64,000 nt of DNA from CAVUXJ01 sp963814975 (GCA_963814975.1 CAWFFB010000024.1:1-64000); one strand, 5' to 3'. Shown: positions 28,661 to 38,119, counted from the first letter of the stretch. Notes: generated by a model not told the origin, from the letters alone. Translations and numbers: made by a program.

Positions 28661-29343
28661 TCAGGGGCGGGCGTCGTAGTTTTCCGGTGTAAATCGCCAT
28701 CCCTACGACCGCATCGACGCCAAGGGCGTCGAGATCGTCGATCTCTTCGCGGGTCGTGATGCCGCCGGCGGCCGTGAGGCGCCGGGTGGTGGCGCGACGA
28801 ACGGCCAGAATGGCGTCGAAGTTCGTTCCGCTGCATCAGGCCTTCCGTGTCGACGTGCGTGTAGAGGAACTCCCCGCAGTAGGGCTCGAGCGCCTGGACC
28901 GCCTCGACAGCCGTCAGCGGCAGCGGCGTCTTCCAGCCGTGGATGACGACCTGGCCGCCGCGGCTGTCGACGGCCGCAATGATTCGCTCCGGGCCGACAG
29001 CGTCCGCCAGCCGTTTCGCGAACTCGACATCGGGGCGGCCGTCCTTGAACAGCGCCGAACCGGCGATGATCTGCTGCGCTCCGGCGGCGAGGATCTCGCT
29101 CGCGCGGGCGCTGGTCCGCACGCCGCCGCCAACGCGGCACGACAGCGCTCCCGCGATTTGCCGCACCAGATCCAGGTTGTCGCCAACGCCCATGGCGGCG
29201 TCGAGATCGATGACCTGCACCTTCGGGAACCGCTCGAAGCGTTTCACCCAGCCGAACACGTCCTCGTCCTTGATCGCCAGACGTTCGCCCTGAACGAGCT
29301 GAACGACGGCGCCTCCCTGGAGATCGATCGCGGGAATCAGCAT
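28661..29343 (-). CDS. hisA: HisA, ProFAR isomerase (frame changes near the 3' end)
   Basis: 1-(5-phosphoribosyl)-5-[(5-phosphoribosylamino)methylideneamino] imidazole-4-carboxamide isomerase, a histidine-pathway TIM barrel. Start MLIPAIDLQGGAVVQLVQG, then VQVIDLDAAMGVGDNLDLV, VGGGVRTSARASEILAAGA and AAVDSRGGQVVIHGWK. After THVDTEGLMQR the frame breaks near 28800; the remainder (DFDAILAVRR-like, then TAAGGITTREEIDDLDALGV, AVVGMAIYTGKL) follows in other frames to a stop at 28661. All barrel strands are present, so function is likely. Last gene of the his operon; convergent with the spermidine-synthase-like gene. Confidence 0.88.
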
Positions 29344-29354
29344 GTGATCACATC

Positions 29355-29425
29355 GCCACGAAAACACGAGAACACGAAGAAAAACGACGCAAGCATGCAT
29401 TTTCGCGCTTGCGCGATTTCGTGGC
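29355..29425. repeat. CACGAAAA-type short repeat with flanking inverted arms
   Basis: Between hisF and hisA: CACGAAAA, CACGAGAA, CACGAAGA in tandem (about 29357-29380), with the 9-bp arm GCCACGAAA (29355-29363) inverted as TTTCGTGGC at 29417-29425. The same word recurs in the window near 16110-16128 and 40777-40821. Not coding. Confidence 0.55.
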
Positions 29426-29442
29426 CCCGACTTTTCCGGATT

Positions 29443-30214
29443 TCACAGACGCACCGGGATGCCGTGCTGTCGCAGGTGTTCCTTCAGCACGCTGACGCTC
29501 GTTTCGGCGTAGTGAAAAATCGACGCGGCGAGCGCCGCGTCGGCCGCGCCCCGCGTGAAGACGTCGACGAAATCGTCGAGGCCGCCGGCGCCGCCCGACG
29601 CGATGACCGGAATCGAGACGGCGGTCGACACGGCGGCGGTCATCTCGCAGTCGAAGCCGGCCTTGGTGCCGTCTCGATCGATCGACGTCAGCAGGATCTC
29701 GCCGGCGCCGCGCGCCTCGGCCTCCTGCGCCCACTCGACGGCATCGCGATCGGCGGCCGTCTGTCCGCTTCGGGCATACACGGCGAAGTGTTCCACGCCG
29801 CTCGCAGACAGCGCGCGCTTGGCGTCGATCGCCACGATGATGGCCTGGCTGCCGTAGCGGTTGGCCAGCGTCGTGATCAGCGACGGGACTCGACAGAGCC
29901 GCGGTGTTCAGGCTCACCTTGTCGGCGCCGGCGTCGATGGCCGCCGCGCCGTCTTCTTCGGTGCGGATCCCGCCGCCGACCGCCAGCGGGATGAACAGCT
30001 CGCGCGCGACCGCGCGAATCGTCTCGGCGAGCGCGCGGCGGCGTTCGAGCGTCGCGGTGACGTCGAGGATGACGAGCTCGTCGATCCCTTCGCGGTTATA
30101 GCGTCGCGCCAGCTCGGCGGGATCGCCGGCGCTCCGCAGGCCTTCGAAGTTGATGCCCTTGACGACGTGGCCGTCGCGGACGTCGAGGCAGGCGATGATG
30201 CGTTTCGAAAGCAT
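29443..30214 (-). CDS. hisF: HisF, imidazole glycerol phosphate synthase cyclase subunit (one frame change)
   Basis: Cyclase half of IGP synthase, partner of HisH. MLSKRIIACLDVRDGHVVKG with the catalytic Asp near residue 11, then ELVILDVTATLERR, IPLAVGGGIRTEEDGAAAI and KVSLNTAAL. A frame change near 29880 is followed by AIIVAIDAKRALSASGVEHF and GAGEILLTSIDRDGTKAGFD to PVIASGGAGGLDDF. About 256 residues once joined, the usual size. It stands 25 bases downstream of hisH. Both halves are strongly conserved; the break is probably a sequencing error. Confidence 0.9.
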
Positions 30215-30239
30215 ACGAAAATTCGCGGACTGCGGGGCC

Positions 30240-30857
30240 TCAGGCGGCCAGCGCCAGCCAGTTCTGCAGAATCCGCAGCCCGACGTCGCCCGACTTCTCC
30301 GGGTGAAACTGGACGCCGGCAATCTGGCCGCGCTGAACGACCGAGGCGAATCGCTCGCCGTGTTCGGTGGCGGCGACGGTATCGCCGGTGACCGGCGCGA
30401 CATAGCTGTGCGTGAAGTACACCTGCGCTCGCGCCGGCACGCCTTCGATGATGCCCGCGTCGAGTCGCGGTTCGAGCGAATTCCACCCGACATGCGGAAC
30501 TTTCAGGCGTCCCACGCCTGACGCCACGCTCAAACGCCGACAGCGGCCTCCCAGCACGCCCAGCCCGGGGCATTCAGGCGCCTCTTCGCTGCCCTCGAAC
30601 AGCCACTGCATCCCAAGGCAGATGCCGAGCAGCGGCTTCCCGTCGCCGACCAGTTCGAGAATGGCGTCGACCCACGGGCGGTCGAGCGCGCGGGTCGCGC
30701 CAAAATGGCCGACGCCTGGCACGATGACGCCGCGGGCGCCAAGGAGCGCCCCCGGCTCTTCCGGCACGAAGAAATCGGCGCCCACGGCGGCGAGCGCCTT
30801 CTTGACCGACGTCAGGTTGCCGGCGCCGTAGTCGATGAGCGCGATCGGAGAGCTCAT
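30240..30857 (-). CDS. hisH: HisH, imidazole glycerol phosphate synthase glutaminase subunit
   Basis: 205 residues, intact class I glutamine amidotransferase. IALIDYGAGNLTSVKKALAA at the start, oxyanion segment VPGVGHFGATR, nucleophile elbow LLGICLGMQWLFEGSEE (Cys), and the His-Glu pair in GVQFHPEKSG. It supplies ammonia to HisF. The ATG overlaps the hisB stop by four bases. Length and motifs match the family fully. Confidence 0.95.
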   Translation of the reverse strand: MSSPIALIDYGAGNLTSVKKALAAVGADFFVPEEPGALLGARGVIVPGVGHFGATRALDRPWVDAILELVGDGKPLLGICLGMQWLFEGSEEAPECPGLGVLGGRCRRLSVASGVGRLKVPHVGWNSLEPRLDAGIIEGVPARAQVYFTHSYVAPVTGDTVAATEHGERFASVVQRGQIAGVQFHPEKSGDVGLRILQNWLALAA

Positions 30858-31441
30858 AGCAGCCCTTTCGTTGACGGCAGCAGGCGGGCGAGCCGCTTGT
30901 CCTTGGCGCAGGCGACCCGGAGCGCGCGGGCGAATGCCTTGAAGACGGCTTCAATCTTGTGATGGCTCGATCGGCCGTACATCACCTTGACATGGACGTT
31001 CGCGCGGGCGCCAATCGCAAACCCTTCGAAGAAGTCGTGGACGAGCTCGGTCTGCAGATCGCCCACGCGCCGCGCGGCGACTTTCAGATCCACCACCGTG
31101 TGGGGCCGGCCGCCGAGATCGACGGCCGCCACGGCAAGCGTTTCGTCCATCGGCATCACGAAGTAGCCCGCGCGATTGATGCCGCGGCGGTTGCCGAGCG
31201 CCTTCGACACGGCCTCGCCGAGCGCGATGCCGAGATCCTCGACCGTGTGATGCTGATCGACATCGAGATCGCCAGACGCCGTGACTTCGAGGTCGAACCC
31301 GCCGTGCCGCGCGAAGAGCTCGAGCATGTGATCCAGGAAACGGATGCCGGTGCTGACGCGGTACCGTCCCTTTCCATCGAGCCTCAGAGCCAGCGCAATG
31401 GTGGTCTCGGTCGTCCGACGGTCGATCAGCGCGCGGCGCAT
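30854..31441 (-). CDS. hisB: HisB, imidazoleglycerol-phosphate dehydratase
   Basis: 195 residues, monofunctional dehydratase without the phosphatase domain. Both manganese-binding repeats are present: GIRFLDHMLELFARHGGFDL with DVDQHHTVEDLGIALGEAV, and MYGRSSHHKIEAVFKAFARAL. The start overlaps the end of hisC by 16 bases. Intact. Confidence 0.95.
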   Translation of the reverse strand: MRRALIDRRTTETTIALALRLDGKGRYRVSTGIRFLDHMLELFARHGGFDLEVTASGDLDVDQHHTVEDLGIALGEAVSKALGNRRGINRAGYFVMPMDETLAVAAVDLGGRPHTVVDLKVAARRVGDLQTELVHDFFEGFAIGARANVHVKVMYGRSSHHKIEAVFKAFARALRVACAKDKRLARLLPSTKGLL

Positions 31442-32470
31442 AACACCTCGTCCATCACCGCGAGCGCCTGCCGCGTGTGCTCGACGATGCCTGTCGTGAT
31501 GCGGATGCAGCCCTCACAGCCGGGTTCCCTGGATCGATCGCGAAGGTAGATGCCCCGCGCCAGGGCGGTGTCGAGCACCGCCTCGGTTTGCTCTCCCGTG
31601 CGGACGAGCACGAAATTCGCATCGCTCTTCCAGTACATCAGGCCGAGACGCTCGCAGGCCGCATACACCATCGTCTTGGACTCCTTCACCTGACGAAGGT
31701 AGTCCCGCACATGATCGGGATCCTCGAGCGCAGCCTGCACGGCGACGACGGCGGCGAGGTTGACGCTGTAGACGGGGATCGCCCGTCGAAGGGGATCGAG
31801 CAGCACCGGATTGCCCAGGAGCGCACCGAGGCGCAGCCCCGCCAATCCATGAGCCTTCGAGAACGTGCGTCCGACGATCACGTTCGGAAACGCGTCGAGC
31901 TCGGGGACGAAGGACCGGCCGGCGAAGTCGGCGTACGCTTCGTCGACGAGGACGATCGCGCCGGCGGGCACGCGGCCGGCAATCGTCCGGATGGCCGCCA
32001 TGGGCATCGACACGCCCGTCGGGTTGTTCGGATTCGTCAAGAAAACGACCCGCGTCCTCGGGGTGATGGCCGCCAGCACCTCGTCGAGCGCGAATGCGAA
32101 ATCAGGTCTCGGTCACCACGCGTACCGTCCGTCCGCCGACAATCGACGTGTCGAACTCGAAGATCTCGAAGGCCGGCTGTGGCACGACCGCCTCGTAGAT
32201 CGTTCCGTCGGGCGAGGGCGCCAGCAGGGTGACGGCGATCACGAAGAGACCCTCGTCGAGGCCGTTGGTCAGCAGCAGACTGTCCGGATCGACGCCGAAA
32301 TGCCGCGCGCAGGCTTCAACCGTCGCCCGGTATGGCGGATAGACGCCGATCTGCTCGGCCCCGAGCGACCGCAGCGCGTCCAGCACGCGCGGAGAACAGC
32401 CGCCGGTGTTCTCGTTCTGGTGGAGCCGCAGCCCGTCGTACAGTTCGGGCGGCTTGTCGTAGTCGCTCAT
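31426..32470 (-). CDS. hisC: HisC, histidinol-phosphate aminotransferase (one frame change)
   Basis: PLP-dependent class I/II aminotransferase, about 347 residues. The N-terminal part (DGLRLHQNENTGGCSPRVLD, then IGVYPPYRATVEACARHFGV and TNGLDEGLFVIAVTLLAP) ends at a stop at 32102 caused by a frame change. The rest continues at LAAITPRTRVVFLTNPNNPT and carries VDEAYADFAGRSFVPE and the PLP lysine in GRTFSKAHGLAGLRLGALLG. The ATG overlaps the hisD stop (ATGA). All active-site elements are there. Confidence 0.9.
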
Positions 32471-33729
32471 CGTGGCCTTTGTCCAGGAGCCCGTTTCAGC
32501 CGGATGTCGATGGAGGCCGCATGTGCCCGTAGCCCTTCGACATGCGCGAGCGAGAGGATCGTCGGCGCAAGCCGCGCCAGCCCGGCGCGAGTCACGCGTT
32601 GCACGGCCATGACGCGCACGAAATCGGCGGCCGACAGCCCTCCGCGAAACCTTGCCGCGCCCGCCGTCGGCAGAACGTGGTTCGAACCGGTCGCATAGTC
32701 GCCGGCCGCCTGCGCGGTAAACGGGCCGATGAACACGGCGCCCGCCGTGATCGAACGCCGCGCGAGCGATTCCCGATCGACGACCAGATGCTCAGGGGCG
32801 ATGCGATTGGCAAGCGCCATCGCTTCATCCGCCGTGCGGGTGACGATCGCGGCCCCGTACGCCGCGATCGAGCGCTTCACGATGTCGTGGCCGGCCTCCT
32901 GCCGGGCGACGCTCTCGGCCACACGCGATGCCAGCGCGCGGCTCCAGGTGATGAAGATCGAACGCGCCTCGGGATCGTGCTCGGCCTGGGCGACGAGATC
33001 GGCCGCGATCCAGGCAGGACGCCCGGAGCCGGCGACGATCACGATCTCGGTCGGTCCGGCGTAGAAATCGATCGCGCAATCGCCTGAGACACGGGCCTTG
33101 GCCCCGGCCACGTACCGGTTCCCCGGCCCCACAATCTTGTCCACGCGCGGCACCGTGCCGGTGCCGTAGGCGAGGGCGGCAATCGCATGAGCTCCGCCGA
33201 CCCGGAAGAGGCGCGTAACCCCTGCCTCCAGCGCAGCTGCCATCACGGCCGGCTCGGGCCTGGGACACACGGCGATGATCTCGGACACCCCGGCCACGCG
33301 GGCCGGAATGGCGGTCATCAGCAGCGAGGAGGGGAGCGGGAAGCGGCCGCCCGGCACGTAGCATCCGACGCGCGCCAGCGGCTCGACGCGCTGCTGCACC
33401 GTGACGCCGGAGGCCACCTCGATCACCCACCCCCTTGGAATCTGACGCGCCGCCACCCGGGCGATGTGACGGGCCGCCTGTCGTATGGCGCGGCGCACAT
33501 CCGCCGGAACGGTAGCGGCGGCGGTGCGCATCTCCTCGCTGCTGACCTCCAGCGGCGGCCGTACGCCGTCGAACCGGCGGGCGAACCCGAGCAACGCCGT
33601 GTCGCCGCCGGCGCGGACGCGGTCGACGATCGCGGTGACGCGCCGCTCGAACGCGCGATCTGTGCCGCGGTCGCGGGCCAGGAACTGCTCCAGCGCCCGG
33701 CGACTGGTGGCCTCGATGATCTGAAGCAT
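32467..33729 (-). CDS. hisD: HisD, histidinol dehydrogenase
   Basis: 420 residues from the ATG at 33729; an in-frame upstream extension has no family similarity. The zinc enzyme oxidises histidinol to histidine in two NAD-dependent steps. PGGRFPLPSSLLMTAIPARVAG, then KIVGPGNRYVAGAKARVSGDCAIDF, GPTEIVIVAGSGRPAWIAADL with QAEHDPEA, and SNHVLPTAGAARFRGGLS are all typical. Intact. It follows hisG by 75 bases. Confidence 0.93.
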   Translation of the reverse strand: MLQIIEATSRRALEQFLARDRGTDRAFERRVTAIVDRVRAGGDTALLGFARRFDGVRPPLEVSSEEMRTAAATVPADVRRAIRQAARHIARVAARQIPRGWVIEVASGVTVQQRVEPLARVGCYVPGGRFPLPSSLLMTAIPARVAGVSEIIAVCPRPEPAVMAAALEAGVTRLFRVGGAHAIAALAYGTGTVPRVDKIVGPGNRYVAGAKARVSGDCAIDFYAGPTEIVIVAGSGRPAWIAADLVAQAEHDPEARSIFITWSRALASRVAESVARQEAGHDIVKRSIAAYGAAIVTRTADEAMALANRIAPEHLVVDRESLARRSITAGAVFIGPFTAQAAGDYATGSNHVLPTAGAARFRGGLSAADFVRVMAVQRVTRAGLARLAPTILSLAHVEGLRAHAASIDIRLKRAPGQRPR

Positions 33730-33804
33730 GAGTAACGAAGCCCCTCGCTGTAGACTGCACACAATACCGCCGACGAAAAAAGACGCGACCGGTGAGACGG
33801 GCCG

Positions 33805-34695
33805 CTAGAGCACGATCTTGTTCAGCGGATACTCCACGATGCCCTGCGCCTTCGCCAGTTTCAGCCTCGGAATCAGGTCGCGGACCGTGCGCTCCTCGAT
33901 GATGGTGTTCACGGCCACCCACTCATCGTCGCTCAACCCCGAGATCGTCGGACGCTGAAGCGCCGGCAGCAGCGCGAGGATCGTCGTGCCAGATCCGTGC
34001 GGCGGACGTTCAGCATCAGTCCGACGCGCCCCTGCGCTTCGATCGCCGCTTTCAGCAGGAGCGCGACGTTCTCGAGCTTCGTGCGCTTCCAGCGATCCTT
34101 CAGCGCCGACGTGTTGGCGATCAGCTGTGTGTTCGACTCCATCACCGTATCGAGAATCTGCAGCCGGTTGGCGCGCAGCGTCGATCCTGTCTCGGTCGCC
34201 TCGACGATGGCGTCGGCGAGAACCGGCGGCTTGACCTCGGTGGCGCCCCACGAGAACTCGACGTTCACCTTGACGTGCTTCTGCTCGAAGTAGCGGCGCG
34301 TGACGCGCACGAGCTCGGTCGCGATCGTCTTCCCTGAAAGATCCGTCGCCGACGTGATCGCTGAATCCTCCGGCGCCGCGAGTACCCAGCGGACTCTTCC
34401 CGAAGCTCTGTTTCGCGTAGATGAGATCGGCCAGCGCCTCGAGGACGCCCGTGGTGCCGTCGCCGAGCTCGTGCTCCATGATCCAGTCCTGGCCGGTGAG
34501 CCCGGCATCCAGGACGCCGTCGGAGACGTAGCGCGCCATCTCCTGCGCGCGGATCAGCATGCATTCGATCTCCGGGTCGTCGATGGCGGGAAAGTACGAC
34601 CGGGAGCTCACGTAGATGTTGAAGCCGGCCCGTGCGAACAGCTGCACGGTTGCGTCCTGGAGCGAGCCTTTCGGTATCCCGAGCTTCAGCGTCAT
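33805..34695 (-). CDS. hisG: HisG, ATP phosphoribosyltransferase, long form (two compensating frame changes)
   Basis: First enzyme of the pathway. The N-terminal LKLGIPKGSLQDATVQLFAR and YVSDGVLDAGLTGQDWIMEH lie in the outer frame. The middle third (SATDLSGKTIATELVRVTRRYF, KVNVEFSWGATEVKPPVLAD, ATETGSTLRANRLQILDTV) is read only in another frame between about 34395 and 33980. The end (VAVNTIIEERTVRDLIPRLK, GIVEYPLNKIVL) returns to the first frame. Two opposite single-base errors explain this. The C-terminal regulatory domain marks the long, HisZ-independent form with histidine feedback. Confidence 0.9.
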   Translation of the reverse strand: MTLKLGIPKGSLQDATVQLFARAGFNIYVSSRSYFPAIDDPEIECMLIRAQEMARYVSDGVLDAGLTGQDWIMEHELGDGTTGVLEALADLIYAKQSFGKSPLGTRGAGGFSDHVGDGSFREDDRDRARARHAPLLRAEARQGERRVLVGRHRGQAAGSRRRHRRGDRDRIDAARQPAADSRYGDGVEHTADRQHVGAEGSLEAHEARERRAPAESGDRSAGARRTDAERPPHGSGTTILALLPALQRPTISGLSDDEWVAVNTIIEERTVRDLIPRLKLAKAQGIVEYPLNKIVL

Positions 34696-34867
34696 AGAGA
34701 ATCCGTCCCACCGGCGGAGAATATTCCCGTTCCCATTTTCCTTGGTCTCCAGCCTCCCGCCCTTGCCGAAGGCCTCAACGAGGCTCGCCGAAGCGCCCTC
34801 GCGCCCGAGAGGGCAGCCGAACCGTTACGGTCCGATTCGAGGGAGGCACTTCACTTTCGCATGCGGG

Positions 34868-35201
34868 TCACGAGGGCGCGGTGGCCGCGTGGTCGAGTAA
34901 GCGAAAAAAGCATGTCCGTTCGCCCGTATGGCACACATGACCCGTCACCGAGCCGCCTGACCTTGACGAGCACCGTGTCGTCGTCGCAATCGACGCGCAG
35001 TTCGACGACTTCCAGACGGTTGCCCGACGTCTCGCCCTTGACCCACAGCTGGTTACGCGTGCGGCTGAAGAAGGTGGCGAAGCCGGTGCGCCTGGTCAGC
35101 GCCAGCGCCTCCTCGTTCATGAAGCCGACCATCAGGACCTCCGCGCTCTCCGCATCCTGGATGACGGCTGGAATCAGCCCGTCGAGCTTCGAAAAATCCA
35201 T
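34868..35201 (-). CDS. hisI: HisI, phosphoribosyl-AMP cyclohydrolase (one frame change)
   Basis: About 111 residues, PRA-CH only; no PRA-PH (HisE) domain is attached or nearby. MVGFMNEEALALTRRTGFATFFSR-type start, WVKGETSGN, VDCDDDTVLVKVRRLGDGS. The last motif breaks near 34944: removal of one T gives SVCHTGERTCFFRLLDHAA with the zinc Cys-His and a stop at 34868. First structural gene of the his operon, directly behind the attenuator. Confidence 0.88.
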
Positions 35202-35232
35202 CGTGCACGTCTCCCGGGTCAGGCTCGCACCA

Positions 35233-35272
35233 AAAAGAAAAAACCCCGCGCCGTTGCTTGAACGGGGCGGGG
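35233..35272 (-). terminator. Attenuator terminator of the his operon
   Basis: Stem of 12 positions with one mismatch (35244-35255 with 35261-35272), five-base loop, followed on the minus strand by TTTTTTCTTTT (35243-35233). It lies 37 bases after the stop of the His-rich leader peptide and 31 bases before hisI. A possible antiterminator, GAGGCGGAG (35320-35328, inside the leader peptide gene just after the His codons), can pair with 7 of 9 bases of the first terminator arm (35264-35272). Confidence 0.85.
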
Positions 35273-35309
35273 CTGCTGTCGTCTGAAGGGGTTCTTGCTC
35301 GACCCTAGA

Positions 35310-35372
35310 TCACGCGCAACTCCGCCTCCGGTGGCCGGAATGATGATGCGCATGATGATGGCGGGCGAACAT
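35310..35372 (-). CDS. hisL: His operon leader peptide (HisL-type)
   Basis: Twenty codons reading MFAR HHH A HHH S G H RRRSCA, then TGA. Seven of the 20 are His, six of them in two runs of three CAT codons. It is followed after 37 bases by a perfect-looking intrinsic terminator and then hisI. A ribosome waiting at the His codons would leave the downstream GAGGCGGAG free; one that reaches the stop would cover it. This is the classical logic of transcription attenuation by charged tRNA-His level. Too short for standard gene finders. Confidence 0.88.
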   Translation of the reverse strand: MFARHHHAHHHSGHRRRSCA

Positions 35373-35381
35373 CGTGGCGTC

Positions 35382-35411
35382 AGCGTACCTCGATGGAATC
35401 GACGCTGTCAA
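35382..35411 (-). promoter_or_regulatory. Promoter of the his operon leader
   Basis: On the minus strand TTGACA (35411-35406), 18 bases, TACGCT (35387-35382). The leader-peptide ATG at 35372 is only nine bases after the -10, so transcripts would begin almost at the start codon, a near-leaderless leader peptide. Confidence 0.6.
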
Positions 35412-35502
35412 ACTCCCCGCAAAAACACTCTGAGATTGCCGAATGCAGATTTCAGGAGGCCGCTTCAGTCTGCAATTCAATCCGCACTCACAAGCCGCAA
35501 TG

Positions 35503-37003
35503 TCAGTATCTGTAGTGGTCGGGCTTGTACGGCCCTTCCACCGGCACGCCGAGGTAATCGGCCTGGTCCTTCGTCAGCGGCGTCAGTGCGACACCCAGAT
35601 GCTCGAGGTGCAGCCGGGCGACCTGCTCGTCGAGGCGCTTCGGCAGCATGTACACCTTCTTTTCGTACTGGCCGGTGTTGGCGTGAAGCTCCAACTGCGC
35701 GATCACCTGGTTCGTGAACGAGGCCGACATGACGAAGCTCGGATGGCCCGTCGCGCAGCCGAGATTCAGCAACCGTCCCTCGGCGAGCACCATGACGCTG
35801 TGACCGTCGGGAAACCGCCACTCGTCGTACTGCGGCTTGATGTTGATCCGCTCGATTCCCGGGTACTTCTTCAAGCCGGCCATGTCGATCTCGTTGTCGA
35901 AGTGACCGATATTGCCCACGATCGCCTTGTCCTTCATCCTCGACATCTGTTCGGCGCTGATGATGTTGTAGTTGCCGGTCGCAGTAATGAAGAGGTCGGC
36001 GCGCGCGAGCACGTTCTCGAGCGTATTCACTTCGTAACCTTCCATCGCCGCCTGCAGCGCGCAGATCGGATCGATCTCGGTCACGACGACGCGGCAGCCC
36101 TGGCCCCGCAATGCCTGGGCACATCCTTTTCCGACTTCGCCAAACCCGCACACGACCGCGACCTTCCCGCCAAGCATGACGTCAGTCGCCCGCGCGAGGC
36201 CGTCGGGCAGGGAATGGCGGCAGCCGTAGACGTTGTCGAACTTGCTCTTGGTCACCGAGTCGTTCACGTTGATGGCAGGGAAGAGCAGCGTTCCGGCTTC
36301 CATCATTTGATACAGCCGATGAACGCCGGTCGTGGTCTCTTCGCTGACGCCGCGGATCGACGACGCGACGCGCCTCCAGCGGGTCCGATCTCTTGCGATC
36401 GACCCCTTGATCAGGTCGAGGATGACGGCCCACTCTTCGGACTCGTGGTCGGGGTCGAAGCCCGGAACCGTCCCGGCTTTCTCGAACTCCGCTCCTTTAT
36501 GCACCACGAGCGTCGCGTCGCCGCCATCATCCACGATCAGCGTCGGGCCTGAACCGTCGGGCCATTCGAGCGCTTCGCTCGTGCACCACCAGTACCTCTT
36601 CGAGCGTCTCGCCCTTCCAGGCGAACACCGGTGTCCCCTTCGGGTCCGCGGCGGTACCGCCCGCTTCAGGTCGTCCGACGACGGCGGCGGCGGCGGCGTG
36701 ATCCTGCGTGGAAAAAATGTTGCACGAGACCCAGCGGACGTCGGCGCCGAGTTCGACCAGCGTCTCGATCAGCACGGCCGTCTGAACGGTCATGTGGAGG
36801 CTGCCCATGATCCTGGCGCCGGCGAGCGGCTTCTTGCTGCCGTGCTGGGCGCGAAGCGCCATGAGGCCGGGCATCTCCTGCTCGGCGAGCCGGATCTCTT
36901 TCCGGCCGAACTCGGCCAGCGAGAGGTCCCTCACCTTGTACGGCTCGCGTCCCGCCGCTGCTGCTGCTGCGAACGGATGAAGCTTCTCGGTCACAGTCGT
37001 CAT
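35503..37003 (-). CDS. ahcY: AhcY, S-adenosylhomocysteine hydrolase (one frame change)
   Basis: Splits S-adenosylhomocysteine into adenosine and homocysteine, closing the methyl cycle. N-terminal part: YKVRDLSLAEFGRKEIRLAE, then MPGLMALRAQHGSKKPLAGA and GSLHMTVQTAVLIETLVELG. A frame change near 36560 leads to LIVDDGGDATLVVHKG, and the NAD domain continues with VNDSVTKSKFDNVYGCRHSL, VVCGFGEVGKGCAQALRGQG and the C-terminal KPDHYRY. About 500 residues. The ATG at 37003 is chosen because GAGGAG stands five bases before it, and it overlaps the regulator's stop (TGATG). Coupled to the SahR-like gene. Confidence 0.93.
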
Positions 37004-38013
37004 CACTTCTCCTCTGCCTTTACGGCGGCTTTTGCCTTTTGCCCCGTGGCCACGAACAACCCCGGACCCCGGGTTTTGACGCCCGTCGGGAGCGGGATGA
37101 CCCTGATGTCCCCGAACCCTGACGCGTCCAGGATCCGCAACGCCTGATCCTCGGCGAACCCGAGCCAGACGTGGCCCATCTGCTGACGGTAACTCTCGCG
37201 GTCGTGCGGGAGCATGTCCACGACGAGCACGCGGCCGCCGGGCTTCAGCACCCGCGCGACCTCGGCGAGCGCGTGCGCCGGCTCGGGCACGTGGTGCAGC
37301 ACGAGCAGCAGGGTGGCTGCATCGAGACGCTGGTCGTCGATCGGCAGGGCTTCGAGCTCCCCGCGCCGTAGATCGATGTTGTCGAGGCCGTGCAGCCGCT
37401 TGCGCGCCGCCTGCAGCATCGCGGCCGACGAGTCGACCGCCACAACCCGTCTCACGAACGGCGCCAGCGCGAGGCTCACCTGGCCGGTTCCGCAGCCGAG
37501 ATCGCCGACGACCCAGTCACGCTCGAGAAGCGCCGCGAGCGCGGCCAAGTGGAAGGTATTCCCGAACAGCTCGCTGCGCAAGCGATCCCAGTGTGCCGCA
37601 GCGGAAGAGAAAAACTCCTGCGACTTCGTGCGACGTTCTCCAAGCGCACTCTGCAGGCGCCGCTGGTCGGCGGCTGCCGCCGCGGTCGCCCCCACTTGTT
37701 CACGCACCAGGAGCCACAACCGCCGCGCCGAGGGGTCGAGCGTATCGCGCCCCCGCGCCTGAAGGCCGCCGGACGGGGTCGAGGGCCGCGTGGCCGTGTA
37801 CAAACGGCTGGTCCCCTCTGCGCGGGAGGCGATCCAGCCACTTTCGGACAACGCCTTCAGGTGACGGCTGACCGTCGACTGCGGCAGCTGCATGACGCCG
37901 CACAGCTCGGAGACCGTCAATTCGTGCCGATCGAGCAGAAGCAGGATACGGCTGCGGGTGGCGTCTGCCAGCGAGGTCAGGTGATCGAGGATTGCCGGCA
38001 CGCGTCCATTCAT
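37003..38013 (-). CDS. ArsR-type regulator fused to a methyltransferase domain (SahR-like), ahcY-linked
   Basis: 336 residues. Residues 5-75: ArsR winged helix (LTSLADATRSRILLLLDRHE, then LPQSTVSRHLKALSESGWI). Residues about 125-330: class I SAM-binding fold (VVGDLGCGTGQVSLALAPFV, VVAVDSSAAML, LLLVLHHVPEPAHALAEVAR, VLKPGGRVLVVDML). This is the architecture of SahR-type regulators that sense S-adenosylhomocysteine; it lies directly upstream of, and coupled to, ahcY. A palindrome covers its start. A GTG at 38001 is a rival start, because the -10-like TTATAC lies only two bases before the ATG at 38013. Confidence 0.8.
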   Translation of the reverse strand: MNGRVPAILDHLTSLADATRSRILLLLDRHELTVSELCGVMQLPQSTVSRHLKALSESGWIASRAEGTSRLYTATRPSTPSGGLQARGRDTLDPSARRLWLLVREQVGATAAAAADQRRLQSALGERRTKSQEFFSSAAAHWDRLRSELFGNTFHLAALAALLERDWVVGDLGCGTGQVSLALAPFVRRVVAVDSSAAMLQAARKRLHGLDNIDLRRGELEALPIDDQRLDAATLLLVLHHVPEPAHALAEVARVLKPGGRVLVVDMLPHDRESYRQQMGHVWLGFAEDQALRILDASGFGDIRVIPLPTGVKTRGPGLFVATGQKAKAAVKAEEK

Positions 38014-38028
38014 CCGTATAACCGGATG
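38011..38028 (-). promoter_or_regulatory. Palindromic operator at the ahcY-linked regulator gene
   Basis: CATCCG-TATAAC-CGGATG: perfect 6-bp arms with a 6-base spacer. On the minus strand TTATAC, a likely -10, lies in the spacer, and the ATG is the last three bases. Same geometry as the site before the metH-linked regulator. Confidence 0.6.
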
Positions 38029-38119
38029 GAAGGATACTACTCGCGGGGGCAGGAAATCAAGGGCGCTTTAGAATCCAGGCGCCAGTTGGAACTGGAACAT
38101 CCACCCCTGGCCGGGGAAC

